64,000 bases of DNA from Corynebacterium aurimucosum ATCC 700975 (GCF_007672725.1 NZ_VDTC01000001.1:348354-412353), one strand, 5' to 3'; numbered from the stretch's first letter, positions 7,665-17,300 are shown. Notes: generated by a model not told the origin, from the letters alone. A program made the numbers and translations.

Positions 7665-8795
7665 CTACTCCTTTTTGACCAGAGATTCCGCAGCCATCCG
7701 GCAGGCGGCTTTCTGCACCACGTTGGGCTCAAACTTGGTGTGGCACCCCACGGACATCTGATGGCCCTTGTCCTCCCACATCATCCACGTCACCTGCGAA
7801 CCGTCTCCAGGGTCCTCGGTATACGTCAGCCGCCCAGATTCCTCGACCGGATCACGGAGGGCGGGATCGGAGTCGATCTGTCCTTTAATCTCGGCGAAGA
7901 GGACGTCGACGGGAACGTTGAAGAGCGGATCAGCTGCCAAAAGGATGCGCAAATTGGGGTCTTCGCCGGCCGCAGTGACAAGCCCGTCCTCCACGCTGGT
8001 GCGGAATCCCTGCGGGAGTACCAGGGACATCCCTTCCACCTCGATGGCCTGCTGGCCAGGGCGCAGCTGCGTGCTGCCGGATCCCCCGGACTCCGCCTCC
8101 GCTGCGGCACCCCCAGGGCGCTCATCCCCATCGGGTGCTGCAGCCGTACCCGGCGCGCCGGCAGCCACAGACGTATTCTCATCCACCTGTTCGGAAGTCG
8201 ACGCCGCCACTGCTGCATCCTTGCGCCCCACCGCCCACCAGGACACCCCGGCGACGACAACTACCATGACCGCTATCGCGATGTAGAAGGGATCGACGCC
8301 TCCCAACAGCGCCGTCCAACGGGATTGCGCTGCGCGATGGGAGCGCAAACGGCGAGCTGCCCGAGGCCGCTCAGCAGTTATCTCCTTCGCACCGTTATAT
8401 TCGTTCTGATGCTCCCCCACCGCTGAGCGGGAAGCAGCCTGTGATGCGCTGACCGCAACCGGTGCCGGCGGCGGCGATGGTTCTGGCTCTAGGACCGTCG
8501 CCCCGGCACCAGCGAGTTGCCGGCGCAGGATACTCACGGCTTCGACACTGACATCCGTTCCGGATGGATCCGCCACCACCTCAACGGTGACGTCCGGCCA
8601 TTCCGCCCCACAGACTTTTTCTGCCTGGTCAAGGACGGCCTCCAGCGCCCACCCCTCGGCGATTCCCGTGCCGGGCAGGTCATAGCGATAAATCGTTTCC
8701 GGGCCTTCATAAATCGTGGCGGCATCGAGCACCGTGACGATCAGCGTGGTCTCTGGCGCGGTTGTCGGTGTTCGCAGTGCGTGCGTCGCGGTCAT
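7665..8795 (-). CDS. Type VII secretion-associated protein, Rv3446c family
   Basis: 376 residues. A mixed N-terminal domain (1-105) starts MTATHALRTPTTAPETTLIVTVLDAA; a Pro/Ala-rich linker and basic stretch (RRLRSHRAAQSR) lead to one transmembrane helix (FYIAIAVMVVVVAGVSWWAVG, about 170-190). The C-terminal extracytoplasmic part has VEGMSLVLPQGFRTSVEDGLVTA and ends VGCHTKFEPNVVQKAACRMAAESLVKK with two conserved cysteines, typical of the type VII secretion-associated Rv3446c family. Its ATG overlaps the eccC stop (ATGA), so it is coupled to EccC. The exact role is not established; it could replace EccE, which is missing from this locus. Confidence 0.85.
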   Translation of the reverse strand: MTATHALRTPTTAPETTLIVTVLDAATIYEGPETIYRYDLPGTGIAEGWALEAVLDQAEKVCGAEWPDVTVEVVADPSGTDVSVEAVSILRRQLAGAGATVLEPEPSPPPAPVAVSASQAASRSAVGEHQNEYNGAKEITAERPRAARRLRSHRAAQSRWTALLGGVDPFYIAIAVMVVVVAGVSWWAVGRKDAAVAASTSEQVDENTSVAAGAPGTAAAPDGDERPGGAAAEAESGGSGSTQLRPGQQAIEVEGMSLVLPQGFRTSVEDGLVTAAGEDPNLRILLAADPLFNVPVDVLFAEIKGQIDSDPALRDPVEESGRLTYTEDPGDGSQVTWMMWEDKGHQMSVGCHTKFEPNVVQKAACRMAAESLVKKE

Positions 8796-11700
8796 TGGTT
8801 GTCTCCTTTGTTGCCTGTGGTCTGTGGTGGGTTGTGTGAACTATCGGCGCTCGGCACATACACCTGCGCCAAGCCCTGAGATATGCCGCGCAGGACCCAT
8901 TGGCCGCGGCCTGGCGGCAGCGCTGTTGGCTTGATGCCGAAGATGGCGCCTTCGTCGCGGTCGGCGTCGAGAAGCAGCAGCGCCGGCTGCAGGTCCCGCA
9001 CCGCAGAGAGGAACTGCCCAAACATCGCGCGCCCGATGCCGCCGGCTTTGCGCGCGAGCACCAGGTGCAGCCCCACATCGCGGGCATGCGGGAGGAGCTC
9101 GAGCAGTGGCGCCAGGGCAATGTCGCTGACCAGGTCGAGGTCGTCGATAACCAGGTAGATGTCCGGCCCCTCCCACCAGCTGCGCGCTGCAAGCTGGGCG
9201 GGGGTGACCTCGGGGCCGGGAAGGCGCTGTTCCAAGGTGCGCACGGTATCGAGGATGGCTTGGGTGGCCGCGCTTGCCGACGCCCCATACGCCGCCACCA
9301 TTTCCTCATCCAACGTCCCCAAATGTGCACGGCGCTCATCGATGACCACGAGGCGGGCGGCTTCCCTGCCCAGGTGGCTAATTCCGGCCAGGATTACGCT
9401 GAGGAAGTTCGATTTGCCGGAGCCTTGGGAACCAATGCACACCAGGTGCGGCTGTGTGACTGGATCCCAACTAAGGACTTCGAGGTCCGGCCCGCCGATT
9501 CCCCAGGCCACCCCGTCCAGTGGCGAGCCGTCATCTGGCTCGGGCAACTCGGTGAGAAGGGCGGGCAGCATCTTCAGCGGTGGAACCGGTTCGGCACCGG
9601 CATGCACACCGCAGATGTGGGCGATGTCTTGCGGGGACGTTGCGGCAAACAGCAGGTTCTCCCCTGCCAGTGTGATTCCCCGTCCGGGCGTTGCCGGGAG
9701 CTTCTGCTGCGCCTTGCGGTCGATGAGTGAGTCCATTGCTTCACCCAGCCGCAGCTCGATACGGGCCGCGATGAGATCCCGAATAGACGGCCGCAGGCTC
9801 GTCCACCGCGCTGCAGCGATCACGACGTGGACGCGGGCGGAGGCGCCGTCGGCGACCAGCTGGGTGATCGGCTCAGCAAGGTCCTCAAAATCCGCGCCGG
9901 AGGTGCCGATGTGGTGCCAGCCGTCCACGATGAGGAAGGTGTGGCGGGGCTCCGGGCGGCGCACGAGGCCGGCGACTTCATCAACGATGCGACGGATTTT
10001 CTCCGGCTCCTCACGGCCAGCCACCCCGGCCACGTGGGGCAGCCGGTCCAGCACCCGCAGCTGCCCGCCGCCCAGGTCAATGACATAGAAACGCACCTGT
10101 CCCGGTGAATGCCGCAGCGCCAGACCGGAGGCGATACTGCGCAGCGCCATCGACTTACCCGACTGCGGTCCACCGCACAACGCCAGGTGCCCACCTCCTG
10201 CCTTAAAGTCCACGGTGAGCGGGTCTTGGCGCTGGTGGTAGGGGCGGTCAATAAGCCCCACCTCGGCGCGCAACTCTCCGCCCGCGCCGGGAGAATCTTC
10301 CCGCAAGGAAGCAACGCTGGACAGCTCCACCACGGGCGGCAGGGGAGGCAGCCAGATTCTTCGCGCCGACTGGCCACGCCGAGCAGCCTCATCCCGGGCA
10401 GCGGCCACCACGGTGTCCAGGAGCGTGCTCGAGGAATCTACGAGCTCTGCAAATCCGAGTTCTTCTTCCACCGCGCGCTGCCCTGTGAAAAGCTCCACGC
10501 GCGCGGCGTGCCGCGCATTCATTTCAGAATCATCAGGCGCTACCCGGCGCGTGACCGGGCCAGACACATAGGAGGCGTGGAAGCGAGTAGGGGCATCGGC
10601 ATCCGTCTTGAGGTAGCCGGCTCCCGGCTGGGCGGGGAGATGATAGGCATCGACCACGCCGAGAACTTGGCGGGACTCCCCCGCGGAGAAGGTCTTCAAT
10701 CCGATGCGGTAGGACAGGTGCGAATCCAATCCCCGCAAGCGCCCTTCCTCCAAGCGCTGGGAGGCCAGCAGCAGGTGCACATGGAGCGAGCGGCCAAGCC
10801 TTCCCACCGCGACGAAGAGCTCGGCGAAGTCCGGGTGCTGGCCTAAGAGCTCCGAGAACTCATCCACCACGATGACCAACGCCGGCAGCGGTCCGTGCTC
10901 GGCCACCGCAGCAGCCGAGGCATTGAACTCGCCCACGTTCGCAAAATTGCCCGCCTTGCGCAGCAGCTCCTGGCGGCGGTTCATCTCGCCGGAGATGGCA
11001 TCATACATGCGCTCCACCAGGGTCGATTCTTCCTCCAGGTTGGTAATCACGGCGGAGGTATGCGGCAGCTCCTCACACCCTAGGAAGGTTGCGCCACCCT
11101 TGAAATCAACGAGCACGAGGTTGAGCTCCTCCGGGCTATGGGTGGCGGCCAGCGCTACGACAAGCGTTCGAAGTAATTCCGACTTTCCGCTGCCAGTAGC
11201 ACCAATGCACAAACCATGCGGCCCCATCCCGCCCTGCGCGGACTCCTTCACATCAAGCATCAGCGGGTGCCCGGACTCGTCCACGCCGATGGGCACACGT
11301 AGCCGCTCAGCCGGGCTACGTCCCTGCCACATGCCGGAGGCCTGAAGCGCATCCACGTCCCGATAGCCCAGCAAGGTCGGCAGGTCCGCATCGCGACCGT
11401 GCCGGGGCGCTGCCGCAGCATCACTGCCAAAGGGGCGGTGATAGGGCGCAAGCGTACGGGCGCGCAGGAGGGCCGTGGAATCGTCGACAAGCGCACAGCG
11501 TCCCAGCTCCTCCTCCCCCGCGGCAGTAACCACGGAGAGCGCGCCCTCCGCCCGCAGATAGATGCCTTCTTCCTCAGCGCGGCGCCCGAGCGGCGAATGA
11601 GGCGTAACGCCCACGGCGATGGTGGTTGTGGGGGTATCCTCCAGCGCGTCACTGCGCGGCACGGCAACGCCGCTTGCCTGGTCCTCCTCAACAACGCGGA

Positions 11701-12520
11701 TGCGGAACTGGGCTTGGCCCGGATCCCTAACGTGTGGCAGCCACTTCAGCCAGTTCCACTCCTCACCGTGGTACTCAATGCCCACTGTTTCCGGACCGTG
11801 CAGCACGGCCAGGTGTAGCAGCAGCGCGCGGGCAACCCCGGCCGCATCCTCGCCGGCCAGGCCAACGATGGGAAAGGCTTGCAGTTGGATGACCACCGGC
11901 ATGTCCGCCAGCGTTCCCACCGCGCGCACGGTCTGGCGCAAGCTCACCGCGCACACCGGATCGAGGTCCTCCGCCGCGCCCGAATCCGGCACGTTAATGG
12001 GCGTGCACAGGGCCATCGGCCCCGTCCCCACCCGCACCTCCAAGGCGTCCGGGGAATCCGCGTCCCGTTCCCACAGGCGCGTTGTCGGAATCAACGCTCC
12101 AAGCTGCTCAGGGTCAGGGTTGCGGTGTTCTTCATGCGCGCGTTGCGCCGCCCCGCGCTCCAGCGCTTCCTCCCGCAGCGCCTTGAGGTGGCGCAGGTAG
12201 GTCCGGCGGGTCTCATCCGGATCCTGCCCGCCTCCCTGCGGGTTAAACATCATGGCCATACTGGCCAGCATCATGAGCGGAAACATGAGGCTCATGGGGC
12301 TCATCCGGCGGGCGTCCCCCGCCCCGAGAACCATGAGCGCCACCATGCCCAGCATGGCCGCGATCATGACCAGCGGCATAAGTAGGCGAACCAGTGGCAC
12401 GGGTTGAGCGCGAGCCGCCTCCGGCACGGCCTCGGCGTTAATGCTGCCCTGCGGCAACGGCGGTGCCGGCTCCCGATAGGCCGGCTGCCCAGTGTCCACG
12501 ACGCGTGTGGGTACGCGCAT
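8792..12520 (-). CDS. eccC: Type VII secretion system ATPase EccC
   Basis: 1242 residues, FtsK/SpoIIIE-family motor of the ESX system. Two N-terminal transmembrane helices (about 35-90: LVMIAAMLGMVALMVLGAG and LMFPLMMLASMAMMF) are followed by three P-loop domains: GATGSGKS near residue 440, GGPQSGKS near 783 and GSQGSGKS near 1030. Domain 1 has a full Walker B with glutamate (VIVVDEFSELL). Domains 2 and 3 have IVDGWHHI and VIDDLDLV, without that glutamate, so they are probably regulatory/substrate-binding. Start choice: ATG at 12520 with AAGGA seven bases upstream; an open frame continuing to 13270 runs antisense through eccD and is not part of the protein. It is divergent from eccD. Confidence 0.95.
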   Translation of the reverse strand: MRVPTRVVDTGQPAYREPAPPLPQGSINAEAVPEAARAQPVPLVRLLMPLVMIAAMLGMVALMVLGAGDARRMSPMSLMFPLMMLASMAMMFNPQGGGQDPDETRRTYLRHLKALREEALERGAAQRAHEEHRNPDPEQLGALIPTTRLWERDADSPDALEVRVGTGPMALCTPINVPDSGAAEDLDPVCAVSLRQTVRAVGTLADMPVVIQLQAFPIVGLAGEDAAGVARALLLHLAVLHGPETVGIEYHGEEWNWLKWLPHVRDPGQAQFRIRVVEEDQASGVAVPRSDALEDTPTTTIAVGVTPHSPLGRRAEEEGIYLRAEGALSVVTAAGEEELGRCALVDDSTALLRARTLAPYHRPFGSDAAAAPRHGRDADLPTLLGYRDVDALQASGMWQGRSPAERLRVPIGVDESGHPLMLDVKESAQGGMGPHGLCIGATGSGKSELLRTLVVALAATHSPEELNLVLVDFKGGATFLGCEELPHTSAVITNLEEESTLVERMYDAISGEMNRRQELLRKAGNFANVGEFNASAAAVAEHGPLPALVIVVDEFSELLGQHPDFAELFVAVGRLGRSLHVHLLLASQRLEEGRLRGLDSHLSYRIGLKTFSAGESRQVLGVVDAYHLPAQPGAGYLKTDADAPTRFHASYVSGPVTRRVAPDDSEMNARHAARVELFTGQRAVEEELGFAELVDSSSTLLDTVVAAARDEAARRGQSARRIWLPPLPPVVELSSVASLREDSPGAGGELRAEVGLIDRPYHQRQDPLTVDFKAGGGHLALCGGPQSGKSMALRSIASGLALRHSPGQVRFYVIDLGGGQLRVLDRLPHVAGVAGREEPEKIRRIVDEVAGLVRRPEPRHTFLIVDGWHHIGTSGADFEDLAEPITQLVADGASARVHVVIAAARWTSLRPSIRDLIAARIELRLGEAMDSLIDRKAQQKLPATPGRGITLAGENLLFAATSPQDIAHICGVHAGAEPVPPLKMLPALLTELPEPDDGSPLDGVAWGIGGPDLEVLSWDPVTQPHLVCIGSQGSGKSNFLSVILAGISHLGREAARLVVIDERRAHLGTLDEEMVAAYGASASAATQAILDTVRTLEQRLPGPEVTPAQLAARSWWEGPDIYLVIDDLDLVSDIALAPLLELLPHARDVGLHLVLARKAGGIGRAMFGQFLSAVRDLQPALLLLDADRDEGAIFGIKPTALPPGRGQWVLRGISQGLAQVYVPSADSSHNPPQTTGNKGDNQ

Positions 12521-12604
12521 ATCAAAGTCCTTCCCCCCGAAGTACTCCACCGCCTCCTGAAGCGGTGGACAGCGTGCCACCAGTAAGCCACAATGTGAGG
12601 CAAT

Positions 12605-12620
12605 GGGCAAGGGGTTGCCC
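12605..12620 (+). other. Hairpin with trailing T-run in the eccC/eccD divergent region
   Basis: GGGCAA-GGGG-TTGCCC at 12605-12620 is followed on the plus strand by AGAAATTTTT, then the eccD ribosome binding site GGGGGAGG. It looks like a small terminator or attenuator in the eccD leader, or an operator for the divergent pair. Function is inferred only from shape. Confidence 0.4.
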
Positions 12621-12649
12621 AGAAATTTTTCTCGGGGGAGGTACATTCC

Positions 12650-13981
12650 ATGACTCGCGCACTCGCGCATTCTGTCCACGTCACCGTCCGCATCCACGCA
12701 GGTCATACCCGCAAAGAGGCGGACATATCCTTGCCGCTTTCTTCCAGCCTCGGGGAGGTGCTGGGGGAACTGCTCGTGCTTGTCGACGTCCCACCGGCCC
12801 CCATCCTGTGGCGCGCTACCACCGCGGCGGGCAAGACCATTTCGATGACCACACCACTGGACCGCACCAGCGTGGAAGACGGTTCCGTCCTCGTGCTCAG
12901 CCCCGATGAGCCATCGCCGGCACCGATTGTGCGCGATGCCGCGGAGGCGCTCGCTGCCGACGTCTCTGCAGCGCAGTTTTCCGGCTTGGCCGGGTTCTGG
13001 GGCGCAGCGGGGCTCATCGCCGTCGGCGCGTTGCTCGCCGCTGCGCTGTCTCCCGCGGTTGGCTGCACCGCCGCTGCGATAATCGGCCTCGTGTTCGCGG
13101 CGTGGACCCGGCGCGGCTCCCTGCTCGCGGCCTCCCACGTGGCTGCCGGGCTGGCGGGGGCGCTGGCCACTGGGGTGCCCTTCTTTGCTGGCCCATCCGG
13201 AACCGCGATTCCGGCCGCGCCACTCGTGGCTTCGGCGGCGGCCGTGGGTACCGTGGCGGTGCTTTCCCATCTGGTGCGCATCGGCGGATTACGTGCTCGG
13301 GCAAGTGCCGCGACGTGGTGCCTGCTCGTGCTCATCGGCCTGCTTGGCCCCGCCCCGCTGCTTGCCGCCACCGTGGCCCTGCTCGCAGGCGCTCCCCTGT
13401 TCACCACGCGGCTCGCTGGCCTCCGGGTGCCACAACTTCCCACCGCCGGACAAGACCTGAGCATCTCCGATGAGGACCCTACGGATAACTCGCTCAAAGC
13501 CCGGCGCGCCGGGCAGGCCTACGAGGGAATCGCAGTGGGCTGCGCGCTGGCGGGCGTTCCTTCCCTTCTCCTCGTCGCGCTCAACGCTCACGAGAGCGTA
13601 ACCGTCATTGTTTCCCAAGCCCTGTGCCTGAGTGTCGCGGGCGGTGTCATCGTGCATGCGGCACGCCACGCCCGGCCCGTCGCCGCGTGGGCGCTGGGAA
13701 TCTATGGCCTTGCCGCTGCGTGTGCCGCGGTGGCCGTACCTCTACGCGAGTGGCAGCTGCTTTCCGCCCCAACGACGGGAACGTGGGTGCTCAGCATCGT
13801 TGCGGGTCTGGTCATCGCGGCCATGCTGTCCATGCCTGTGTGGGCAGGCAAGCTACGGCAGATTGAGCCGACCACCATTGTGTGGTTCGAGCGCGCCGAA
13901 GCTCTCGCCCTGGCCGCGTGCCTTCCGCTGGCCGCGCACGTGGCAGGACTCTTCGAGCTCATTCGGGGGTTGGGATCATGA
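12650..13981 (+). CDS. eccD: Type VII secretion integral membrane protein EccD
   Basis: 443 residues. Residues 1-90 form the ubiquitin-like EccD N-terminal domain (HVTVRIHAGHTRKEADISLPLSS, then LDRTSVEDGSVLVL). From about 110 onward there are about eleven hydrophobic transmembrane segments, the usual EccD number, which line the channel of the ESX membrane complex. GGGAGG precedes the ATG at 12650. Its stop overlaps the mycP start as ATGA. The gene is divergent from eccC and co-transcribed with mycP, as Rv3448-Rv3449 in ESX-4. Confidence 0.93.
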   Translation: MTRALAHSVHVTVRIHAGHTRKEADISLPLSSSLGEVLGELLVLVDVPPAPILWRATTAAGKTISMTTPLDRTSVEDGSVLVLSPDEPSPAPIVRDAAEALAADVSAAQFSGLAGFWGAAGLIAVGALLAAALSPAVGCTAAAIIGLVFAAWTRRGSLLAASHVAAGLAGALATGVPFFAGPSGTAIPAAPLVASAAAVGTVAVLSHLVRIGGLRARASAATWCLLVLIGLLGPAPLLAATVALLAGAPLFTTRLAGLRVPQLPTAGQDLSISDEDPTDNSLKARRAGQAYEGIAVGCALAGVPSLLLVALNAHESVTVIVSQALCLSVAGGVIVHAARHARPVAAWALGIYGLAAACAAVAVPLREWQLLSAPTTGTWVLSIVAGLVIAAMLSMPVWAGKLRQIEPTTIVWFERAEALALAACLPLAAHVAGLFELIRGLGS

Positions 13982-15222
13982 ATACCCTGACCCGAATAGG
14001 CGCTGCCGGCGCTGCGCTTGGTGTTTTCCTGGCTTGGGGTACCAGTGCTCTGTGTGCGCCCGTAGCCGTCGCCCGCGAACCGGATACCGCCTGCGCGAAG
14101 GCCACGCTCGCCACGGCAGGGCCACAGCCTTCCGCGCAGTACTCGGAGTACCGGGCACGGCTGCATTCTTTTGCCACGGGTGCTGGGGTGAAGGTCGCGG
14201 TCATCGATACCGGGGTGGCCGCCCACCCACAACTACGGGTGACGCCAGGAGCAGACTTCGTGACCCCGGAGGAGCCTGACCCGCTGCGGGACTGCGACCT
14301 GCACGGGACGGTGGTGGCCGGCGTCATCGCAGGCAAGGACCTCGGCGTGGCCCCGGATGCGGAAATCTACTCCATCCGACAGACCAGCTCGCACTACCGG
14401 ACCCCAGCGCCGGAGAACGAAGCGGCGGAAGGCGTCGGCTCCGGCACGCTGGCCAGTTTGGCTGCCGCGATCGAGGATGCCGTCAACGCGGGCGCGCAGG
14501 TGATCAATGTCTCCGTGGTGTCGTGCGTTCCACCGGAGGCCGCCACGCGGGTCGATCGATCCGCCTTGGACGCGGCGCTGCAGCGCGCGGAAGGGGCTGG
14601 GGCGGTGGTTGTGGCGGCATCGGGAAACGCGACGGCCGGCGGCTGTGAAAAGGATGACGTGGTCTTTCCCGCAGAAGCCGACACCGTCCTCGCGGTTGGC
14701 GCTTTGGCCACGCCTCACGACCTCGCGGAATACTCCATCGCCGCACCCCTCAGCGCGGAGGGAAGCGTCCCCCTTGCCCTTGAGCCCGGCGGCGGATGGG
14801 CTACGGGAAAGGAGGACACCGTCTTTCAGGGAACGTCCTTTGCAGCTCCCCTGGTCAGTGGCACGCTCGCCTTGTTGGTGCAGCGCTACCCCGAGGACAC
14901 CCCGGCGCAACTGCGCCAGCGCATTGTAGATTCGGCCGAGCCAGGCCACGGGGTGGTTGATCCGCTCACGGCGGTGACCTACCGGCCCGCGAGCGAAGCC
15001 CGTGGGGAGCGCACATTTGCGGTCACACCAACGGCGGCGAGTGAGAACAAGGCCTGGGCACAGGTGCGTGTGCTCCTAGGGGCCCTGGGCATGCTCATCC
15101 TCGTGGCGGTTTTCAGTGCTCAGCCTTTAAGGCCTCCGCGCGGCTCAAAGCAGAGCCTTCCGGCAGCAGCCGCAGGATCTCCCACGGCACCCGCTCCGGT
15201 TCCCCCACACCCAGTGCTTTAA
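13978..15222 (+). CDS. mycP: Type VII secretion-associated subtilisin-like serine protease, mycosin
   Basis: 414 residues starting MNTLTRIGAAGAALG with a signal sequence. The S8 catalytic triad is visible: Asp in VAVIDTGV (about residue 77), His in DCDLHGTVVAGV (about 108) and Ser in FQGTSFAAPLVSG (about 286). A C-terminal transmembrane helix (VRVLLGALGMLILVAVF) anchors the protease outside the membrane, as in all mycosins. The ATG at 13978 overlaps the eccD stop; the longer frame back to 13882 is within eccD and rejected. The last 36 residues overlap the 3' end of eccB on the other strand. Confidence 0.93.
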   Translation: MNTLTRIGAAGAALGVFLAWGTSALCAPVAVAREPDTACAKATLATAGPQPSAQYSEYRARLHSFATGAGVKVAVIDTGVAAHPQLRVTPGADFVTPEEPDPLRDCDLHGTVVAGVIAGKDLGVAPDAEIYSIRQTSSHYRTPAPENEAAEGVGSGTLASLAAAIEDAVNAGAQVINVSVVSCVPPEAATRVDRSALDAALQRAEGAGAVVVAASGNATAGGCEKDDVVFPAEADTVLAVGALATPHDLAEYSIAAPLSAEGSVPLALEPGGGWATGKEDTVFQGTSFAAPLVSGTLALLVQRYPEDTPAQLRQRIVDSAEPGHGVVDPLTAVTYRPASEARGERTFAVTPTAASENKAWAQVRVLLGALGMLILVAVFSAQPLRPPRGSKQSLPAAAAGSPTAPAPVPPHPVL

Positions 15223-16372
15223 GCTCTGCCGCGCTAGCCAACTCGTGGCGCCTGCCGGTGGCGGAAACCACGTGGTAGCCGTGCCCGCTGTCCACGCCCA
15301 CGCCGGCCTGGAGGCCGGCGAAACGCTGCGCGGCCGAGTCCCCCGGCAAGTCCACCGTGGCCGCCACCGGCCGCATAGTTCCGGCACCTTGCTTGTGAGT
15401 TGCGCACAACCAGCCTTGCTCAGGGGACAGGAAGTCCACACGGGTGGTGGGGAGGTTGAAGGACGGTGGGACGTCGCCCAGCGCGGCCACCTCCTGCGCC
15501 TGCGCAGGCAAACGCTGTGCGCCCAGGCCGACCAGCATCTCCGCCTGTGTGGGGGTGATGGAGAAAACACCCTGCTCCGTGCGCGCCCAGAGCTGCTCAC
15601 CAGTATCCAGAATCTCCGGCGGGGCGGCCGGAAAGCTCAGCGGCTCCAGTTCGGCAAATGTGTTGAGCAGCTCCGCGGGCATGGCCCACACGGCGGTCTC
15701 CGCGGTCATCCCCAGCGCGCGCCGCAGAACCCGGCCTTGTGTGCTCGTAGCCTCGGGCAGCACGACGCGCCCCTGGCCGGTGAGCAGCCACTGCGTGCCA
15801 TCGGTTTCCACTACGGCAGCGTGCTCTTCATCGAACCTGGGAACAGCGCGGTGCGCAACCACGGTCACGGTGCCAACGCGGCTGCTGGATTGCCAGTTCG
15901 CGCCCTGTGTTGATTCTTCCAAGCAGGCCGACCATCCTGGTTCCTGCCCAGTTGCGCTTGCAAGAAGGTTGGGGGCGTCTGCAATCCCCAGCGGGGTGCC
16001 CAGGCTCATCTCTTCTAAGAAGCTATCCCCTGCCACATGCGGTTCGACCGGCTCGTTGGCAATGAGTCTGGCCGAAGCCAAGTTAGCCACTGGATGATAC
16101 GTGCCGTTGACCAGCGCTAAGAGCTGCCCTTCGGAGGAACGCACGACGGGCGCATCGCCGGGTTGCGGGTCCGGCTGCATCCAGGCGATGAGCCCCGAGC
16201 CAAGACTCAAGAAGGCTACTGCGGCTACCCCGCCCAGCAGGGCGCGTTGGCGCCTTTTCAATGGATCATGAATCATACGGATATCCCCGAACACGAGTCC
16301 GTGCTCGAGGCGGCGCAATAGAAACTTGTGGCCCGATACCTGGGCCTTGGTAGTTGGCAACGCGCGTGCCAT
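15113..16372 (-). CDS. eccB: Type VII secretion protein EccB
   Basis: 419 residues beginning MARALPTTKAQVSGHKFLLRRLEHGLV, the conserved EccB cytosolic segment, followed by one transmembrane helix (ALLGGVAAVAFLSLGSGLIAW, about 45-65). The remaining extracytoplasmic part holds the R1-R4 repeat fold and ends VPWEILRLLPEGSALSRAEAL, the usual EccB C-terminus. Start choice: ATG at 16372 with GGAGG upstream; the in-frame extension to 16465 overlaps truA. It is convergent with mycP and overlaps it by 110 bases. EccB, EccC and EccD are present, but no EccE or EccA gene is seen, as in ESX-4 systems. Confidence 0.93.
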   Translation of the reverse strand: MARALPTTKAQVSGHKFLLRRLEHGLVFGDIRMIHDPLKRRQRALLGGVAAVAFLSLGSGLIAWMQPDPQPGDAPVVRSSEGQLLALVNGTYHPVANLASARLIANEPVEPHVAGDSFLEEMSLGTPLGIADAPNLLASATGQEPGWSACLEESTQGANWQSSSRVGTVTVVAHRAVPRFDEEHAAVVETDGTQWLLTGQGRVVLPEATSTQGRVLRRALGMTAETAVWAMPAELLNTFAELEPLSFPAAPPEILDTGEQLWARTEQGVFSITPTQAEMLVGLGAQRLPAQAQEVAALGDVPPSFNLPTTRVDFLSPEQGWLCATHKQGAGTMRPVAATVDLPGDSAAQRFAGLQAGVGVDSGHGYHVVSATGRRHELASAAELKALGVGEPERVPWEILRLLPEGSALSRAEALKAEH

Positions 16373-16427
16373 GAGAATCCTCCCCCGAATCGCAGCGCCA
16401 CCCTCCCACGGCGCAGTGGGTTCTAGA

Positions 16428-17285
16428 TTAACCCAACTCGGTGTCCTCCGCAGCGCGACGACCACGGGTCATCTCCGCGCGCGCGGCTAACTGGTCCGCA
16501 TCGGGATAGTCCACGCCCACCAGGCTCAAACCTTGAGCATCAGCAAGCGGGATCTCTGAGGACCGGCTTTCTTCCCGCAGCATATGGGCGGCGAAGTCAA
16601 CTCCGCGCGAGCCCTCCCCCACCCGCAAACAGCAGCCCACCAACGAGCGCACCATGGACCAGCAAAAGGCATCCGCGGTTACGTGCGCCTCGTAGAGCTG
16701 CGGCTCCGCGGGCGTCGACACGTCCTTCCACTCAAAGGCAAGGAGCTCGCGAATGGTCGTGGCGTGCGGCTTCGCCTTGCAGAAAGCCACGAAGTCATTG
16801 AGCCCCACCAGCTGATCGGCCGCGGCCTGCATTAGCTCCAGGTCCACTGGCTTGAACCACGTCGCGGTATCGCGTGCGCGAGTCGGAAGTGCACCGCGCG
16901 GATGGGTGGTGATGCGGTAGACGTAGCGGCGGCGTAAGGCAGAAAAGCGCGCGTCGAAATCTGCGGGAACTTCGGTGCAGGCGTGGACGCGGACGTCGGC
17001 AGGCAGCAACTTGGCCAAGCGCTTCACCAGCTTGGTGGGATCGCCGTCAATGCTGCGCTGTCCCAGCGCCGCCCGTGTGGTATCTAAGTGCGCCACCTGA
17101 CCGCTGGCATGCACTCCGGCATCGGTGCGCCCAGCCACGGTGAGCTCCACTGGGTGGCGCAGCACCATGCTCAGCTTCTCCTCAACGGTCTGCTGAACAG
17201 TGCGCAGGCCGCCCTTCTGCTTGGCCCACCCGTGGAAGTCGGTGCCGTCGTAGGCCAAGTCTAGGCGAAGGCGAACGTTAGTCAT
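16428..17285 (-). CDS. truA: tRNA pseudouridine(38-40) synthase
   Basis: 285 residues, starting MTNVRLRLDLAYDGTDFHGWAKQ. The catalytic aspartate is Asp55 in AGRTDAGVHA, and a RRYVYRI motif plus the late MVRSLVGCCLRVGEG segment are typical TruA features. It modifies U38-U40 in the tRNA anticodon arm. It lies downstream of rplQ as in many actinobacteria, separated here by the TRIC-type gene (15-base gap). The C-terminal 20 residues (RAEMTRGRRAAEDTELG) are a short charged tail. Confidence 0.95.
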   Translation of the reverse strand: MTNVRLRLDLAYDGTDFHGWAKQKGGLRTVQQTVEEKLSMVLRHPVELTVAGRTDAGVHASGQVAHLDTTRAALGQRSIDGDPTKLVKRLAKLLPADVRVHACTEVPADFDARFSALRRRYVYRITTHPRGALPTRARDTATWFKPVDLELMQAAADQLVGLNDFVAFCKAKPHATTIRELLAFEWKDVSTPAEPQLYEAHVTADAFCWSMVRSLVGCCLRVGEGSRGVDFAAHMLREESRSSEIPLADAQGLSLVGVDYPDADQLAARAEMTRGRRAAEDTELG

Positions 17286-17300
17286 GGATGCTGATTCTAC

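Noticed and set aside
12521..13270. N-terminal extension of eccC
   Set aside because: It runs antisense through eccD and lacks any EccC similarity; the ATG at 12520 has a good ribosome binding site.
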